Shown here in pieces: positions 48,590-60,299 of a DNA stretch of 64,000 nt. Below the pieces are notes generated by a model. The model was given only the letters and a program-made list of their open reading frames with translations. It was not told the DNA's origin and did no database searches. Each line of letters starts with the position of its first letter. Position 1 is the stretch's first letter. The stretch is from Lathyrus oleraceus (Eukaryota; Streptophyta; Magnoliopsida; Fabales; Fabaceae). Made by a program: the position numbers and the translations under genes. The DNA lies in the NCBI RefSeq assembly GCF_024323335.1, contig NC_066584.1:423875319-423939318 (forward strand), read 5' to 3'.

Positions 48590-51500
48590 ATGGACAAGTA
48601 TATAGGACACTCAAACAGACCACCCATGTTGGATGGCTCTAATTATGATGACTGGAAGCCTCGTATGATAGCCTTCTTAAGGTCTCTAGACAGCAAAGTC
48701 TGGAGAGCTGTCAACAAAGGATGGGAACATCCAATGAGGACAGGTGAAGATGGAGTCAGTGTGCAGATTCCTAAAGAAGAGTGGGACAAGGAGCAAGAGG
48801 CATTAGCTCTTGGAAATTCCAAGGCCTTGAATGCATTGTTCAATGGAATCAGTAAGAACATCTTCAGGCTGGTACACCACTGTGAACTAGCTAAGGAAGT
48901 TTGGGATACCCTCAAGGTAACTCATGAAGGTACTTCCAAGGTGAAGATGTCCAAACTTCAGATGCTGACCACCAAGTTTGAAAATCTGAGGATGAAAGAG
49001 GATGAGACTATTCATGACTTTCACATGAATATTCTTGAAATTGCAAACACCTCTGGTGGACTAGGTGAGAAAATGGCTGAAGAGAAACTTGTAAGAAAGA
49101 TTCTCAGATCCTTGCCTAAGAGATTTGCTATGAAGGTCACAGCCATAGAAGAAGCGCAGGACATCTGCAATATGAAGGTGGATGAGCTCATTGGTTCTCT
49201 CCAAACCTTTGAAATGGGCTTGTGTGAGAATGCTGAAAAGAAGAACAAAAGCATAGCTTTTGTATCTAATGCTGAAGAGGAGTCAGAAGCAGGATATACT
49301 GAAGGTGATGAAAGTATATCAGAAGCCTTAGCCATGCTTGGGAGACAGTTCAACAAGTTCGTGAAGAAGATTGATCAAAGAGGGAGACTTAATGTCAAGA
49401 ACATCCCGTCTGACATCAGGAAAAGATCAACTTCTGAAGAAAAGTTCAACCAAGGCAAGGGAATCCAGTGTCATGGTTGTGAAGGGTATGGACACATCAG
49501 AGCTGAATGTCCTACTTATCTCAAGATGAAACAGAAGGGGCTAACTATCACATGGTCTGAAGGAGATTCTGAAAGTGAATCTGAAGGAGAATCTGCCAAA
49601 CATGTCACTGCACTAACCAGTGTCTGTGTCTCTGATGATGACTCAAGTGCAGATGAACTGACCTTTGATGAACTTGCTACAGCCTATAAGAAGCTGTGTA
49701 CCACCAGTGCAGAAGTGCGTGCACAAGGAGAAAAGCAGAAGAAACTCATCAAGGAACTGGAAGATGAGAGACAGAAGCAACTGTCTGTCATAGAGGGTCT
49801 AAATGGTGAGATAGCCCTGCTGACCTCCAAGCTGAATCAGATGACTAAATCCATCAGAATGATGAATAAGGGAACTGACACCTTGGAAGAGATTCTAAAG
49901 GTGGGACAGCAGTCTGGAACTAAATCTGGCCTAGGATTTGGGAAAAGATCCTCAGCTGAACACAAACGCCCAAAGGCAAAAGTTCAGAAGTTCAAGCGGA
50001 AGTCAAAGCCAATGTCTCAACATCGAGGAACTAGGATGAATGATCATCAGAAGAGGAAATACCAGGAGTGGAGGTGTCACCACTGTGGTAGGCTTGGTCA
50101 TATAAAAGCCTTCTGCTACTGGATTCATGGTTTCCCTAACCAAGCCACGCATGTCAGGCCTAAGCATAAACCATATAAGCACTATGTTCCCATCAAAAAG
50201 CAACAATGGTATGCTAGGATAGCACACACTGCTCTAAGGGCTTCTACCAGAGAAGACTGGTACTTTGACAGTGGATGCTCAAGACATATGACTGGTATGG
50301 AAAATCTACTGGTGGATATTCAACCTCACACTACCAGCTATGTGACCTTTGGTGATGGTGCCAAAGGTAAAATAAAAGGTGTGGGTAAGCTGGACTGCTC
50401 TGGAGTTCCAAAACTGAATAATGTGCTGTTAGTAAGAGGACTAACTGCAAACCTCATCAGCATAAGTCAGCTGTGTGATCAAGGGTTTCATGTTCAGTTT
50501 ACTAAGGAGCTTTGCATTGTGGCTAATGGTGACAATCAGGAAGTTATGAGAGGAACCAGGTCCAAAGATAACTGTTATCTGTGGGAACCTAAAGTCTCTA
50601 ACTTTTCTACAATATGCTCCTCAACCAAGGAAGAACAGGAGGTGAAGATGTGGCATAGACGTCTTGGACATCTCCACTTAAGGGGAATGAAGAAGATTAT
50701 ATCCAAGGAAGCAGTCAGAGGGATCCCAAAGCTGCTTATTGATGAAGGAAGAGTCTGTGGTGAATGCCAGGTGGGCAAGCAAACCAAGATGTCACATCCG
50801 AAGCTGGGACATCCTACAACTTCCAGAGTAAAGGAACTGTTGCATATGGACTTAATGGGACCTATGCAGGTTGAAAGTCTTGGTGGGAAGAGATATGCCT
50901 ACGTGGTGGTTGATGACCATTCCAGATACACGTGGATAAGCTTCATCAGAGAGAAGTCAGATACATTTGATGTCTTCAAAGACCTGTGCATCAGACTTCA
51001 AAGGGAAAAGGACAGTTGTGTGGTCCAAATTAGGAGTGATCATGGTACGGAGTTCAAGAATTCCAAGTTTGATGAGTTTTGCTCGTCTGAAGGAATAAGT
51101 CATGAGTTCTCCTCCCCTATAACTCCCCAGCAGAATGGAATAGTTGAAAGAAAAAATAAAACTATTCAAGAATCTGCCAGAGCAATGATTCATGCAAAGA
51201 AGCTCCCCATGCACTTTTGGGCTGAAGCAATGAATACCGCGTGCTATGTTCACAACAGAGTCACCTTGAGAAAAGGAACCTCCTCCACTCTGTATGAAAT
51301 ATGGAAAGGCAGAAAACCTACTGTGAAGTACTTTCATATCTTTGGAAGTAAATGCTACATTCTCACAGATCGTGAACAGAGAAGGAAGCTAGATCCGAAA
51401 AGTGATGAGGGGATATTTCTGGGATACTCCACTAACAGCAGAGCCTACAGAGTGTTCAACTACAGGACCAATGTCCTGATGGAATCCATAAATGTTATTG

Positions 51501-53287
51501 TGGACGATAAAGAGGAAGGAACCGATGTCATGGAGGATGTTGAAACATTCCTTGACAGTTCAACTGACATTCCAGTCAAGTCTGAAGAAGTAGAGGAACC
51601 TCCTCCTGAATGTGAAGTAGAAGCAACCACCAAAGTGCCATCTATCAGAATTCAGAAAGACCACCCTAAGGATCTTATCATAGGGGATCCCAATAGTGGT
51701 GTGACTACCAGGTCACGGGCAATAAGCTCAAATTCCTGCTTTGTATCCAAGGTTGAACCAAAGAATGTGAAAGAAGCCCTGACTGACGAATACTGGATCA
51801 TTGCCATGCAAGAGGAACTTGAGCAGTTCAAAAGGAATGAAGTATGGGAGCTAGTTCCAAGACCTGAAGGGACCAACATCATTGGTACCAAGTGGATCTA
51901 CAAAAACAAATCTGATGAGAAAGGAGTAATTACTAGGAATAAAGCAAGACTAGTAGCTCAAGGATACACTCAAGTTGAAGGGGTAGATTTTGATGAGACA
52001 TTTGCTCCTGTGGCTAGGCTTGAGTCCATCAGATTGCTGTTAGGGGTAGCTTGCATCCTGAAGTTTAAACTATTCCAAATGGATGTGAAGAGTGCATTCT
52101 TGAATGGCTACTTGAATGAAGAAGTCTTTGTGGAACAACCTAAAGGGTTCTGTGATCCTAACCAACCTAAGCATGTATACAAGTTGAGGAAAGCCTTGTA
52201 TGGGTTGAAACAAGCACCTAGAGCATGGTATGAAAGGTTGACCGAATTTCTGACCTCAAATGGATACAGAAAAGGTGGAATAGATAAGACCTTATTTGTG
52301 AAGGATGAAGACGGCAAAATCATGATAGCTCAAATCTATGTGGATGATATAGTCTTTGGTGGAGTGTCAGAACAAATGGTTCAACAATTTGTTCACCAGA
52401 TGCAATCCGAGTTTGAAATGAGTCTAGTTGGAGAACTGACTTATTTCCTTGGAATGCAAGTAAACCAAATGGAGGACTCTATGTTTCTCTCCCAAAGCAA
52501 GTATGCCAAGAACATAGTTAAGAAGTTTGGTATGGATAATGCTAGGCACAAGAGGACTCCTGCGCCTATTCATCTGAAGTTAACCAAAGATGAAGGAGGG
52601 CCTGGTGTTGATCAATGCTTGTATAGAAGCATGATAGGAAGCCTACTTTACCTAACTACAAGTAGACCTGACATTTCTTATGCAGTTGGAGTATGTGCTA
52701 GATACCAAGCAGAGCCTAAAGTGAGCCACTTGAATCAAGTCAAAAGGATTCTCAAGTACATCAATGGGACTTGTGACTATGGGATGCTGTATTCACATGG
52801 GTCTGAGCCTGTCCTATCTGGATATTGTGATGCTGACTGGGCTGGGAGTGCTGATGACAGAAAAAGCACATCAGGTGGATGTTTCTTCTTAGGAGACAAT
52901 CTCATATCTTGGTTCAGCAAGAAGCAGAATTGTGTTTCTCTGTCCACTGCAGAGGCTGAATACATAGCTGCTGGAAGCAGTTGTTCCCAACTGGTTTGGA
53001 TGAAACAGATGCTCACTGAGTACAATGTCATTCAAAATGTCATGACATTGTTCTGTGATAATCTCAGTGCCATCAATATCTCCAAGAATCCCATTCAACA
53101 CAACAGGACCAAACATATTGACATTAGGCACCACTTCATCAGAGATCTGGTGGAAGACAAGGTGATCACTTTGGAACATGTAGCCACGAACCTTCAACTG
53201 GCTGACATATTTACAAAGGCTCTGGATGCTACTCAGTTTGAAAACTTAAGGAGCAAACTGGGAATATGTCTCTCTGAGACCTTATAG
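48590..53287 (+). CDS. Intact copia gag-pol polyprotein, Sirevirus (Maximus/SIRE) type, 1565 aa
   Basis: A single uninterrupted frame starting at ATG 48590, 57 bp after the primer site. Gag has the UBN2-type N-terminal domain (about residues 1-220), a CCHC knuckle at 294 (CHGCEGYGHIRAEC) and a second Cys/His knuckle at 495 (CHHCGRLGHIKAFC). The protease active site is YFDSGCSRHMTG (Asp 560). A pre-integrase HRRLGHLHL block lies near 689. Integrase has Asp near 754 (MDLMGP), Asp 817 (RSDHGTEF) and Glu 853 (GIVERKN), a proper DD35E spacing. Reverse transcriptase carries YVDD at 1250-1253. RNase H has YCDADWAG at 1412, STAEAEYIAAGS and ADIFTKALD. All catalytic residues are present and no lesion is seen, so the element may be autonomous. 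Gag and pol are in one frame, as in other Sireviruses. Confidence 0.96.
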   Translation: MDKYIGHSNRPPMLDGSNYDDWKPRMIAFLRSLDSKVWRAVNKGWEHPMRTGEDGVSVQIPKEEWDKEQEALALGNSKALNALFNGISKNIFRLVHHCELAKEVWDTLKVTHEGTSKVKMSKLQMLTTKFENLRMKEDETIHDFHMNILEIANTSGGLGEKMAEEKLVRKILRSLPKRFAMKVTAIEEAQDICNMKVDELIGSLQTFEMGLCENAEKKNKSIAFVSNAEEESEAGYTEGDESISEALAMLGRQFNKFVKKIDQRGRLNVKNIPSDIRKRSTSEEKFNQGKGIQCHGCEGYGHIRAECPTYLKMKQKGLTITWSEGDSESESEGESAKHVTALTSVCVSDDDSSADELTFDELATAYKKLCTTSAEVRAQGEKQKKLIKELEDERQKQLSVIEGLNGEIALLTSKLNQMTKSIRMMNKGTDTLEEILKVGQQSGTKSGLGFGKRSSAEHKRPKAKVQKFKRKSKPMSQHRGTRMNDHQKRKYQEWRCHHCGRLGHIKAFCYWIHGFPNQATHVRPKHKPYKHYVPIKKQQWYARIAHTALRASTREDWYFDSGCSRHMTGMENLLVDIQPHTTSYVTFGDGAKGKIKGVGKLDCSGVPKLNNVLLVRGLTANLISISQLCDQGFHVQFTKELCIVANGDNQEVMRGTRSKDNCYLWEPKVSNFSTICSSTKEEQEVKMWHRRLGHLHLRGMKKIISKEAVRGIPKLLIDEGRVCGECQVGKQTKMSHPKLGHPTTSRVKELLHMDLMGPMQVESLGGKRYAYVVVDDHSRYTWISFIREKSDTFDVFKDLCIRLQREKDSCVVQIRSDHGTEFKNSKFDEFCSSEGISHEFSSPITPQQNGIVERKNKTIQESARAMIHAKKLPMHFWAEAMNTACYVHNRVTLRKGTSSTLYEIWKGRKPTVKYFHIFGSKCYILTDREQRRKLDPKSDEGIFLGYSTNSRAYRVFNYRTNVLMESINVIVDDKEEGTDVMEDVETFLDSSTDIPVKSEEVEEPPPECEVEATTKVPSIRIQKDHPKDLIIGDPNSGVTTRSRAISSNSCFVSKVEPKNVKEALTDEYWIIAMQEELEQFKRNEVWELVPRPEGTNIIGTKWIYKNKSDEKGVITRNKARLVAQGYTQVEGVDFDETFAPVARLESIRLLLGVACILKFKLFQMDVKSAFLNGYLNEEVFVEQPKGFCDPNQPKHVYKLRKALYGLKQAPRAWYERLTEFLTSNGYRKGGIDKTLFVKDEDGKIMIAQIYVDDIVFGGVSEQMVQQFVHQMQSEFEMSLVGELTYFLGMQVNQMEDSMFLSQSKYAKNIVKKFGMDNARHKRTPAPIHLKLTKDEGGPGVDQCLYRSMIGSLLYLTTSRPDISYAVGVCARYQAEPKVSHLNQVKRILKYINGTCDYGMLYSHGSEPVLSGYCDADWAGSADDRKSTSGGCFFLGDNLISWFSKKQNCVSLSTAEAEYIAAGSSCSQLVWMKQMLTEYNVIQNVMTLFCDNLSAINISKNPIQHNRTKHIDIRHHFIRDLVEDKVITLEHVATNLQLADIFTKALDATQFENLRSKLGICLSETL

Positions 53288-53970
53288 CAACCACTGATGT
53301 GTGGGATGTATTGTTTAATCTCTCTGCCTATTAAACAATTGGTGCTATGCTCTGATTGGTCAACAGATCATAGCTATGCTACGTGCAACAAGTGTGGCTG
53401 CAAGAGGGTAAAGAGACACCCTACCGTGAGAAGGCCAATGTACCTGCAGGAGTTCAAGGATGTTGTTCATGCAGGAGTGGTTCTGGATGTCAGAAACAAA
53501 ATCATGGCATCTGATATGGTGGTACCTACTGTAAAGCAGAAGTGGGTGATTACTTGATCAAAGATGTGAAGCAAGATCAAGTGGATGCTAACTTGGTTGA
53601 AACTGTGAAGTAAAACCAAGTCTGTAACTCTGTCATTGTTCTCTGGTTATGTTGTTGGCTTTGGCAACATTTTTGACAAAAAGGGGGAGTAATAACCACC
53701 CCTGACAAACAGAGTGGGTCTCTACAACAGACTCTCATGATAGATTCCCTCCCCTGCAGCTGATGTGAGTTGAAGTTCTGTATGTAACTTCTGCTCCTTT
53801 GTATGTGTGCTGCTTTGTGAAGTTTTTATTTAACTTCCACGTGTGTGAGTGTGCTGCCACTCTGAGTGTATTAGCTAGGTTTATTTCCTGCTAGATGTGT
53901 GATTCCGCTGCTATGAACTCTGTTATGGGGATCAAAGTGTTTTAGCCAAAAATTTGCCAAAGGGGGAGTT
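53288..53970 (+). other. Copia region between pol and 3' LTR, with two polypurine tracts
   Basis: No env-like frame is found; the largest plus frame (53297-53557, 86 codons) has no transmembrane or known motif. AAAAAGGGGGAGTAA at 53677-53691 closely resembles the true tract AAAGGGGGAGTT next to the 3' LTR at 53959-53970. Repeated polypurine tracts upstream of the LTR have been described in Sireviruses. Confidence 0.75.
53959..53970 (+). promoter_or_regulatory. Polypurine tract of the Sirevirus-type copia
   Basis: AAAGGGGGAGTT directly abuts the 3' LTR start TGTAGGTGC. Confidence 0.9.
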
Positions 53971-55442
53971 TGTAGGTGCTTAATTGGCTGCATTATATGG
54001 TAAAACACTAGCTGGATTCTAATGTCTTGACTGATGTCATGACATGGTGTGTATGTGTGACTGCATTGTAGGTTAGAATATCTAACTGTACTCTGATGTC
54101 TTGACTGATGTCATGACACACTTGAGTAGTTACTGCAGGATTAGCTAATACATGATTTATTGAATGTCAAACTGGAGACTGTGACATTCATCCCTGTCAG
54201 CAGCTACTGAGGAATAGAACAGTTGGTGTTCTGTTAGAGCTCAGTATTCATTTGCAGTCTGGTTATCAAGGAAGAACCAGATCTGGCATAAGGCCTACTG
54301 TATGAATGTCAAACTGGATGTTATGACATTCATCATGGACAGTATATACTGAACATTAGACAGAGTGGTGCTCTACTATACTTCAGCATGTTACTTAGTC
54401 TGTTCTTCAAGAGAATAACAGAACTAACTTAAGGCCAACTGTGTAAATGTTAAATTGGACACTTTGACATTTATTAATGTAAGCTGTTACTGTAGTATGG
54501 TCATTTTGATCATGTACAGGTCAGCAAAATTGTACAGTCTGTTTTCTGGAAAAACAGACTCAGCATATGGACCTTGATGTCAAGCTGAATGTCGTGACAT
54601 TCATTCCTGACAGCATATGCTATATTGTAGGTTGTTCAGTTTTCTGTTTCAGCTTTTCTTGGGCTATTCTTCAGGAAGTCAACAGCTTAGAGAAAAACCA
54701 GGAAATCAACAACCAAGTTACATTTAATGAACCTAACAAATAGCCTATTTGTTAGTAACCTAAATGTTGAATTTATGGGAACTCGTGTGACCTTAAATTC
54801 AGGAGAATACAGGTGAAAAAGCCCAGGTACTGCAATATAAAAAGGAAGGCGTTCCTTCATTCAGTTTCGGGGATTTTGAGGCGTGAAGATTTTGTGTGTC
54901 CATCATACTTCACTGCTGTATTTTTGTGAGTCTTGTATTAGACGTATCTTGTAAGCCAAGCCATTATCAAGTAGGTGATTGCTGTGGCATAGGGTGTTCA
55001 TTGAGTTGTAAGTGTTGTGTCGCTCAAAGCTTTTAAGCGTGAGTGCTGTGTATCTTGATTAAAGCTGTGAAGCACAATCAAGAGTTGTTTGAAGTGTGAC
55101 TTCAACTTGTCTTTAATATTGATTAAAGGTAGTAATCACTGAGGTGATTGAGGGGGAGTGAGTAGGAACTCTGATCTTAGTGTAAGATTGAAATTGCATT
55201 GGGTAGGGATTAAGTGATAAGTTGTAAACAGGTGAGTTTAGCTTTGAATTGATACTGCTAATAGTGGATTTCCTCCCTGGCTTGGTAGCCCCCAGATGTA
55301 GGTCATGTTGGACTGAACTGGGTAAACAATTACTTGTGTTATTTACTGCACTTACGTTTAAGTTCTGCATAATCTCTGTCTGTGCAGAATTGGATGTCAT
55401 AATAACCCGTGTGACATCCAAAGTCTGATAACTAGAATTTCA
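53971..55442 (+). mobile_element. 3' LTR of the Sirevirus-type copia (1472 bp)
   Basis: The same length and ends as the 5' LTR, followed by the duplication CGTCT at 55443-55447. The complete element 47048-55442 is 8395 bp and is inserted in the gag gene of the old copia, whose gag frame resumes at 55448. Confidence 0.95.
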
Positions 55443-55447
55443 CGTCT

Positions 55448-56660
55448 GATACTTTTCCAAACTTCTGATAAACTAGATTCAAGTTCAGAACGAGAGAGTT
55501 CAGAAATACCTCTTCAGAATCTGACTCAGATTCTGATTCTGGTTGAATCATTTCTGCAGGAGCTTCTATGCAAGCCATCAGTGCCACGTTAGTCTGGTCT
55601 TCCTTAGAATCATCTTCTGAAGACTCTGAATTATCCCATGTTGCCATTAGACTTTTCTTCTTTCCTCTGAAGTTCTTCTTAGATATGTCTTTCTTTAACT
55701 TGGTACATTCATTCTTAAAGTGGCCAGGCTCCTTGTACTCAAAGCACGTGAGCTCTTTTCCAGATTCAGCTTTCTTGAATCCATAAGTGGATTCAGAGTG
55801 ACCACTTGTCCTTCTTTGTCCTCTGAATTTTCCTTGCATTTTCTTCCAGAGTCCATTTACGCGTCTGGATAGAAAAGACAATTCATCTTTTTCTTTGGAT
55901 TCCTCTTCAGACTCTTCATATGTTTCTGCTTGAAGAGCTTTTCTCTTCTCAGATCTTCCTGAAGACTTTATAGCAACCTATTTTCTCTTTTTGTTGAGCT
56001 CATCTTCCTTAAGCCCAAGCTCATGACTTCTTAAAGAACTAACCATTTCTTCAAGAGAAGTGTTATTTAGATACTTTGATAACTTCATAGCAGCTACCGT
56101 AGGCCTCCAACGCTTAGGTACACTCCTGATGATCTTCTTAACATGATCAACAGTAAAACACCCTTTATCCAGAACTTTAAGTCCCGCAACAAGAGTTTGA
56201 AACCTTGAGAACATGTTCTCAGCAGTTTCCTTGTCCTTCATCTTGAACGCTTCATATGTTTGAATAAAGGCAAGAGCCTTGGTTTTTTTGACTTGTGTGT
56301 TCCATTCATGCGTCATCCTCAAAGAATCAAATATAGATTTTGTAGTATCTCTATGGGGATATTTTCATACTCAGTGTATGAAATAGCATTTAGAAAGATG
56401 GTTCTTGCTTTGTGATGATTCTTATAGTCTTTATTTTGTTGATCAGTCATCAATCTTCTTTCAACTTTATTGCCACTTGCGTATACATGGCTTATGTAGC
56501 CATCAACTACCATATCCCATAGATCAACATCGTGACCTAGAAAAAATCTCTCTATTTTATACTTCCAATAGTCAAATCTATCTCCATAAAAAATAGGAGG
56601 TTTAACATTGTAGTGATCTCTATCATTTGTTTGAGGGACTGGTGGTGGAAGGGCGCCCAT
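55448..56660 (-). pseudogene. Old copia element: gag N-terminal and zinc-knuckle region
   Basis: The minus strand starts with ATG 56660 (MGALPPPVPQTNDRDHYNVK), followed by the UBN2-type block FDYWKYKIERFFLGHDVDLWDMV. After a break near 56320 it continues MRMTHEWNTQVKKTKAL and SRFQTLVAGLKVLDKG, then SVPKRWRPTVAAM to 55978. From 55881 there is a zinc-knuckle segment, CFEYKEPGHFKNEC, in which the second cysteine has become Tyr, then an acidic DNSESSEDDSKEDQ run. The frame ends at the Sirevirus-type insertion and resumes at 47047. At least two frame breaks and the knuckle mutation show it is dead. Confidence 0.85.
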
Positions 56661-56729
56661 TGTGTTTCACGTTGGATCTTTACCTGACATTGTTAAGTGT
56701 ATGATAATCTTATTAAGACCATAACCGGA

Positions 56730-56742
56730 GCTCTGATGCCAA
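56730..56742 (-). promoter_or_regulatory. Primer binding site of the old copia element
   Basis: The minus strand reads TTGGCATCAGAGC, identical to the site of the younger copia, between gag and the LTR. Confidence 0.85.
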
Positions 56743-56743
56743 T

Positions 56744-57060
56744 TGAAGGTGGAAAGAAACAATAGAAATGTGGGGTTTGAATTGGGTTTCTAAAAATAAA
56801 AGCTTTTTTAAAACCAACTCAATCAAACAATAACACGAACAAGAAAAATAACAAAGTTATTTTTATACTGGTTCGTTGTTAACAAACATACCTCAAGTCC
56901 ATCCTACCAAGATGATTTTCCCTTCTCAACAAAGACTTAATCCACTATAAATGAAACCGATTACAGACACCACAAAAACAAATCGTATTTGTCTTCTTGA
57001 CTATATTTGACTAAAACCTAGTCACACAAGGAAACCACTCAAACAATTTGAGATTTACAA
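56744..57060 (-). mobile_element. 5' LTR of the old copia element (outer end not located)
   Basis: The LTR begins (plus strand) TGAAGGTGGAAAG right beside the primer site. The right limit is a guess: past about 57060 the sequence changes to the AT-rich repeats bordering the MULE remnant. No matching 3' LTR remains, because the other end was cut at 34537. Confidence 0.55.
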
Positions 57061-57345
57061 GTACGTGTTTACTATTTTGCAAAAATATGCAGAAATGCCG
57101 GACATTTGCAAAATTGCTAGTAAAATATTAAGGTTTTCTGGATTTTTTTTGAAAAACTTCCAGATTTAAAAAAATGGAAAGTAGTTACCAGATATTTCAA
57201 AAAAAATTGGAAACAAAATAAACCTACCCGATTTTTTGAAAAATTCGGCATGAACCAAAAGTTCCGGAAATTTGAAAAGTCTGGTAGGTAGTAATAAATT
57301 TTAAAAACTTTTTTTTTACTTTTTTAACAAAGTTAAACGGATAAA
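57061..57345. repeat. AT-rich degenerate repeats left of the MULE remnant
   Basis: Short variable repeats built on TTTCCAGA, GAAAAATTC and CCGGAAATTTG words resemble those at 60300-60720 on the other side of the transposase remnant. They may be decayed MULE subterminal regions; no exact terminal inverted repeat was found. Confidence 0.35.
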
Positions 57346-57349
57346 ATAT

Positions 57350-57535
<186 letters not shown>

Positions 57536-57569
57536 GCAATAGTGTTACCATATCATTACAAAATAAATT

Positions 57570-59980
57570 ATATCGACTTCCTAGCTACTTCTTCCCAATG
57601 TCTAATAGGTCCGACATATGTTGATTCTCATGCTCTTGGGTTTCAATTTCACCTGCACCCAATAGTTGTTGTTAACAAAACCAACTGCAACTATTATGTG
57701 TCAACTTGAAGTTATGCATGGAGTTATCACTAATAAGAAGAATATGATGTTAAGGTTCATGGACAACGAGACCAATAAAATAGTGTATCTATAAGCAATA
57801 AGGTAACCCATATCAGAAATCTTCATTCACTTCTCACGACCTTGCACACCAAAGCCATCAACATGCAATACACTCATAACTTCCGGCATCATGTCATAGA
57901 ACAAATTGTAATACAGTTAATGGTGTTGATAAACTTCAGTTGTTAACCGCGTCTGAATCAAAGTCCAAGACTCTTCATCCCATCCAAGTAAAGCTATAAT
58001 TTTCCGAAAATAACATTTTTATCGTCTTCCATGTCAACAATGTCATTAATGCACTGATGCAAGAAAATAGGAAACTAAGACAAATATTTTAGTTTTGAAG
58101 ACACGCTACACAGTTGACTTTCAATTGATTTTGTACATTATATTTTTCATACTCTGACTTCCCTGCGACCCCTCAACATACTCCCATTATGAAGGATAAC
58201 GATGCATGTCACTCTCTTAATCCTTTTTACTCTTCTTACTTCCCTTCTTTGGTTTGTAATTCACTGGTGGTGGACACATGGAAGTTGTAGATAGATGTGT
58301 TAGTTCTCAACTTTCTTCTTCATCGCCCTCTGGCCGATAATATCCATTGTACCAAAATACTTATTCAGCTCTTGACACTCTTCTACTAAATCAAGTTGTC
58401 TCCCACTAACATCTTCAGTGACCTCATGCTCTTCAATAATTTTTTTTCTTCCAAAATACATGTATTGATTCTAAGAGAATATGATCTCCTTGTATTTGAT
58501 ACCCTACAAGTTCACACGCACAAGGTAATCCACGGGTTGTTTTAATGAAGCAACCATGTGTTGCTTATTCACAACTAACAAAATTTATCATTTTTAGCTC
58601 CTTTCCAATGTGTTATATACACTATTTTAAAACAAAGTCGTGCAATCTGGAGTAAATTGGAGTGTTATACCGATGCTTCATGTTGCATACATTTTTTTGA
58701 AATGACACTCTAATTGAACCTCATTGCAGCTTCAACATGGTGTTAACAGCATCCCAACTTCTACATAAATCTCTCATGCTAGTTGACAACATATTTTTTA
58801 GTCTCCAATGAGCATATTCAATCCTAAAAAACAAAAACATAAAAAAATGGCATTATTTGATAATTACTAATGTAACTATCTTCATATTAACATCAATGTA
58901 CCTGTTGATTATTGTGTTCCCTATATGAGTGCCTCTATTAGTCAAAGCAGTAAAAAAAAATTTTATATGGTGTCAGCCAAGTTTCATGCACATACTTAAT
59001 AAATTTTGGAATATTAGCACATACAACTCCAAAAGGCTTTAGGTGTACCACAAAATCAGTCTTGGTATTCGAATATATGATGTTGTTCCACATATCCATA
59101 ACATGCTCATGCCTATATGATTCAACATACTCTTACACTTCATACTAACATTTTTTAAAATATAGAAATGACACAACAAATGAGTTGAGTTTGGAAACGC
59201 AACTTCCACAACATCTATCAATGTCAACTCATGATCAGTAACCAAAATATTTGGTAGCAACTTCTCATAAGCGAACAACTCTTTTAGCTTTTCAAGTGTC
59301 CACGTTATTTTTTCCTCCCTTTCATGTTCCATATATGTAAAACCAATCAAAAATGTCAACTCCGTGGAAGTTACACCAAGAATCTCGAGTAATCGTAGTC
59401 GATACCTGTTTGTTTTGTGCGTACATTAAATCATCAACGACCCCTAGTAACTTCTGAAACAAATAAGTTAAAATAGAAGCACTTGGCATAAGAAGTACAT
59501 GTTTTTTTTGTATAATCAAAAATCAACACAAGATAAAACATGTTCAACAACTTCATTGAATCAAGGTGCGTCCAAAAGATATCAATAATAATATTGGAAA
59601 AGTCCATGTTTCATGTCAAGTACACATATTTATCTTCATGAATAAGACTCAGTAGATGTTGTATCTCAATCAACAAAACTCTCTTGCTCGCATTGTATGT
59701 AGACCTAGGTAACACTCGTTAGGTTTTCTGGATCTATATCTTTTAAAGTAACAACTATGTATTTGGGAGTTATATTGTATTTGGTCATGTCATTCACAAA
59801 ATATCTTTCGTGATCTTTTAAATGATCTAATATGTCGTTCTCATTTAAGTCCTTAGCTAGCATATAATTGTGAAACCCGCATGTGATCGTAACCTTCCAG
59901 TCGCTACCACTTGGCACAAATCTCGACATAAATGAACTTTTCACTTTTATAGTATAATTCCATGCAACCACATCCTTCTT
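57570..59980 (-). pseudogene. MULE transposase with FAR1-like N-terminus and OTU-like C-terminus, decayed
   Basis: Read on the minus strand, landmarks come in the order of a Mutator-like transposase. A FAR1-type start region is at 59971-59705 (GSDWKVTITCGFHNYMLAKD, LKDHERYFVNDMTKYNITPK). A second piece follows at 59519-59322. The transposase core is at 59359-59039, with MTFLIGFTYMEHEREEKITW, LPNILVTDHELTLIDVVEVA and FPNSTHLLCHFYILKNV. A SWIM-type run (RGLPCACELVGYQ) lies near 58530, then LNKYFGTMDIIGQRAMKKKV near 58350. An OTU-like tail (NNNYWVQVKLKP) lies near 57670. Frameshifts and stops are everywhere. The core includes an Asp in VTDHE and the C/H pair of the transposase domain, but no usable frame remains. 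Confidence 0.7.
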
Positions 59981-60299
59981 CTTGTAATTTCCTCCTCTCT
60001 CTCACAACCCGTAATCAATTCATATTTCTTTTATCTCATCTCATTTGTGGTATCAGAATGAATAGTAACAACAACAATATCATGATGTTTATCAACGGAC
60101 TGGGCCCATGCCAAAATGTCAGCCCGATAGAGGAATATCCAACATTTATAATGTATACAAAATAAATTATCAATGTATGAGATATAAAAAAGAAGGATTG
60201 CACAATTATGTAAAAAATAAACATTTATGTAAACACATATTGCATCAGCGGTGTAAATTTGAGTAAAATCCACTTGGAATCAGGATGCACAATTGGAGC

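Noticed and set aside
53297..53557. Env-like gene after copia pol
   Set aside because: The 86-codon frame has no transmembrane segment, signal peptide or conserved motif.
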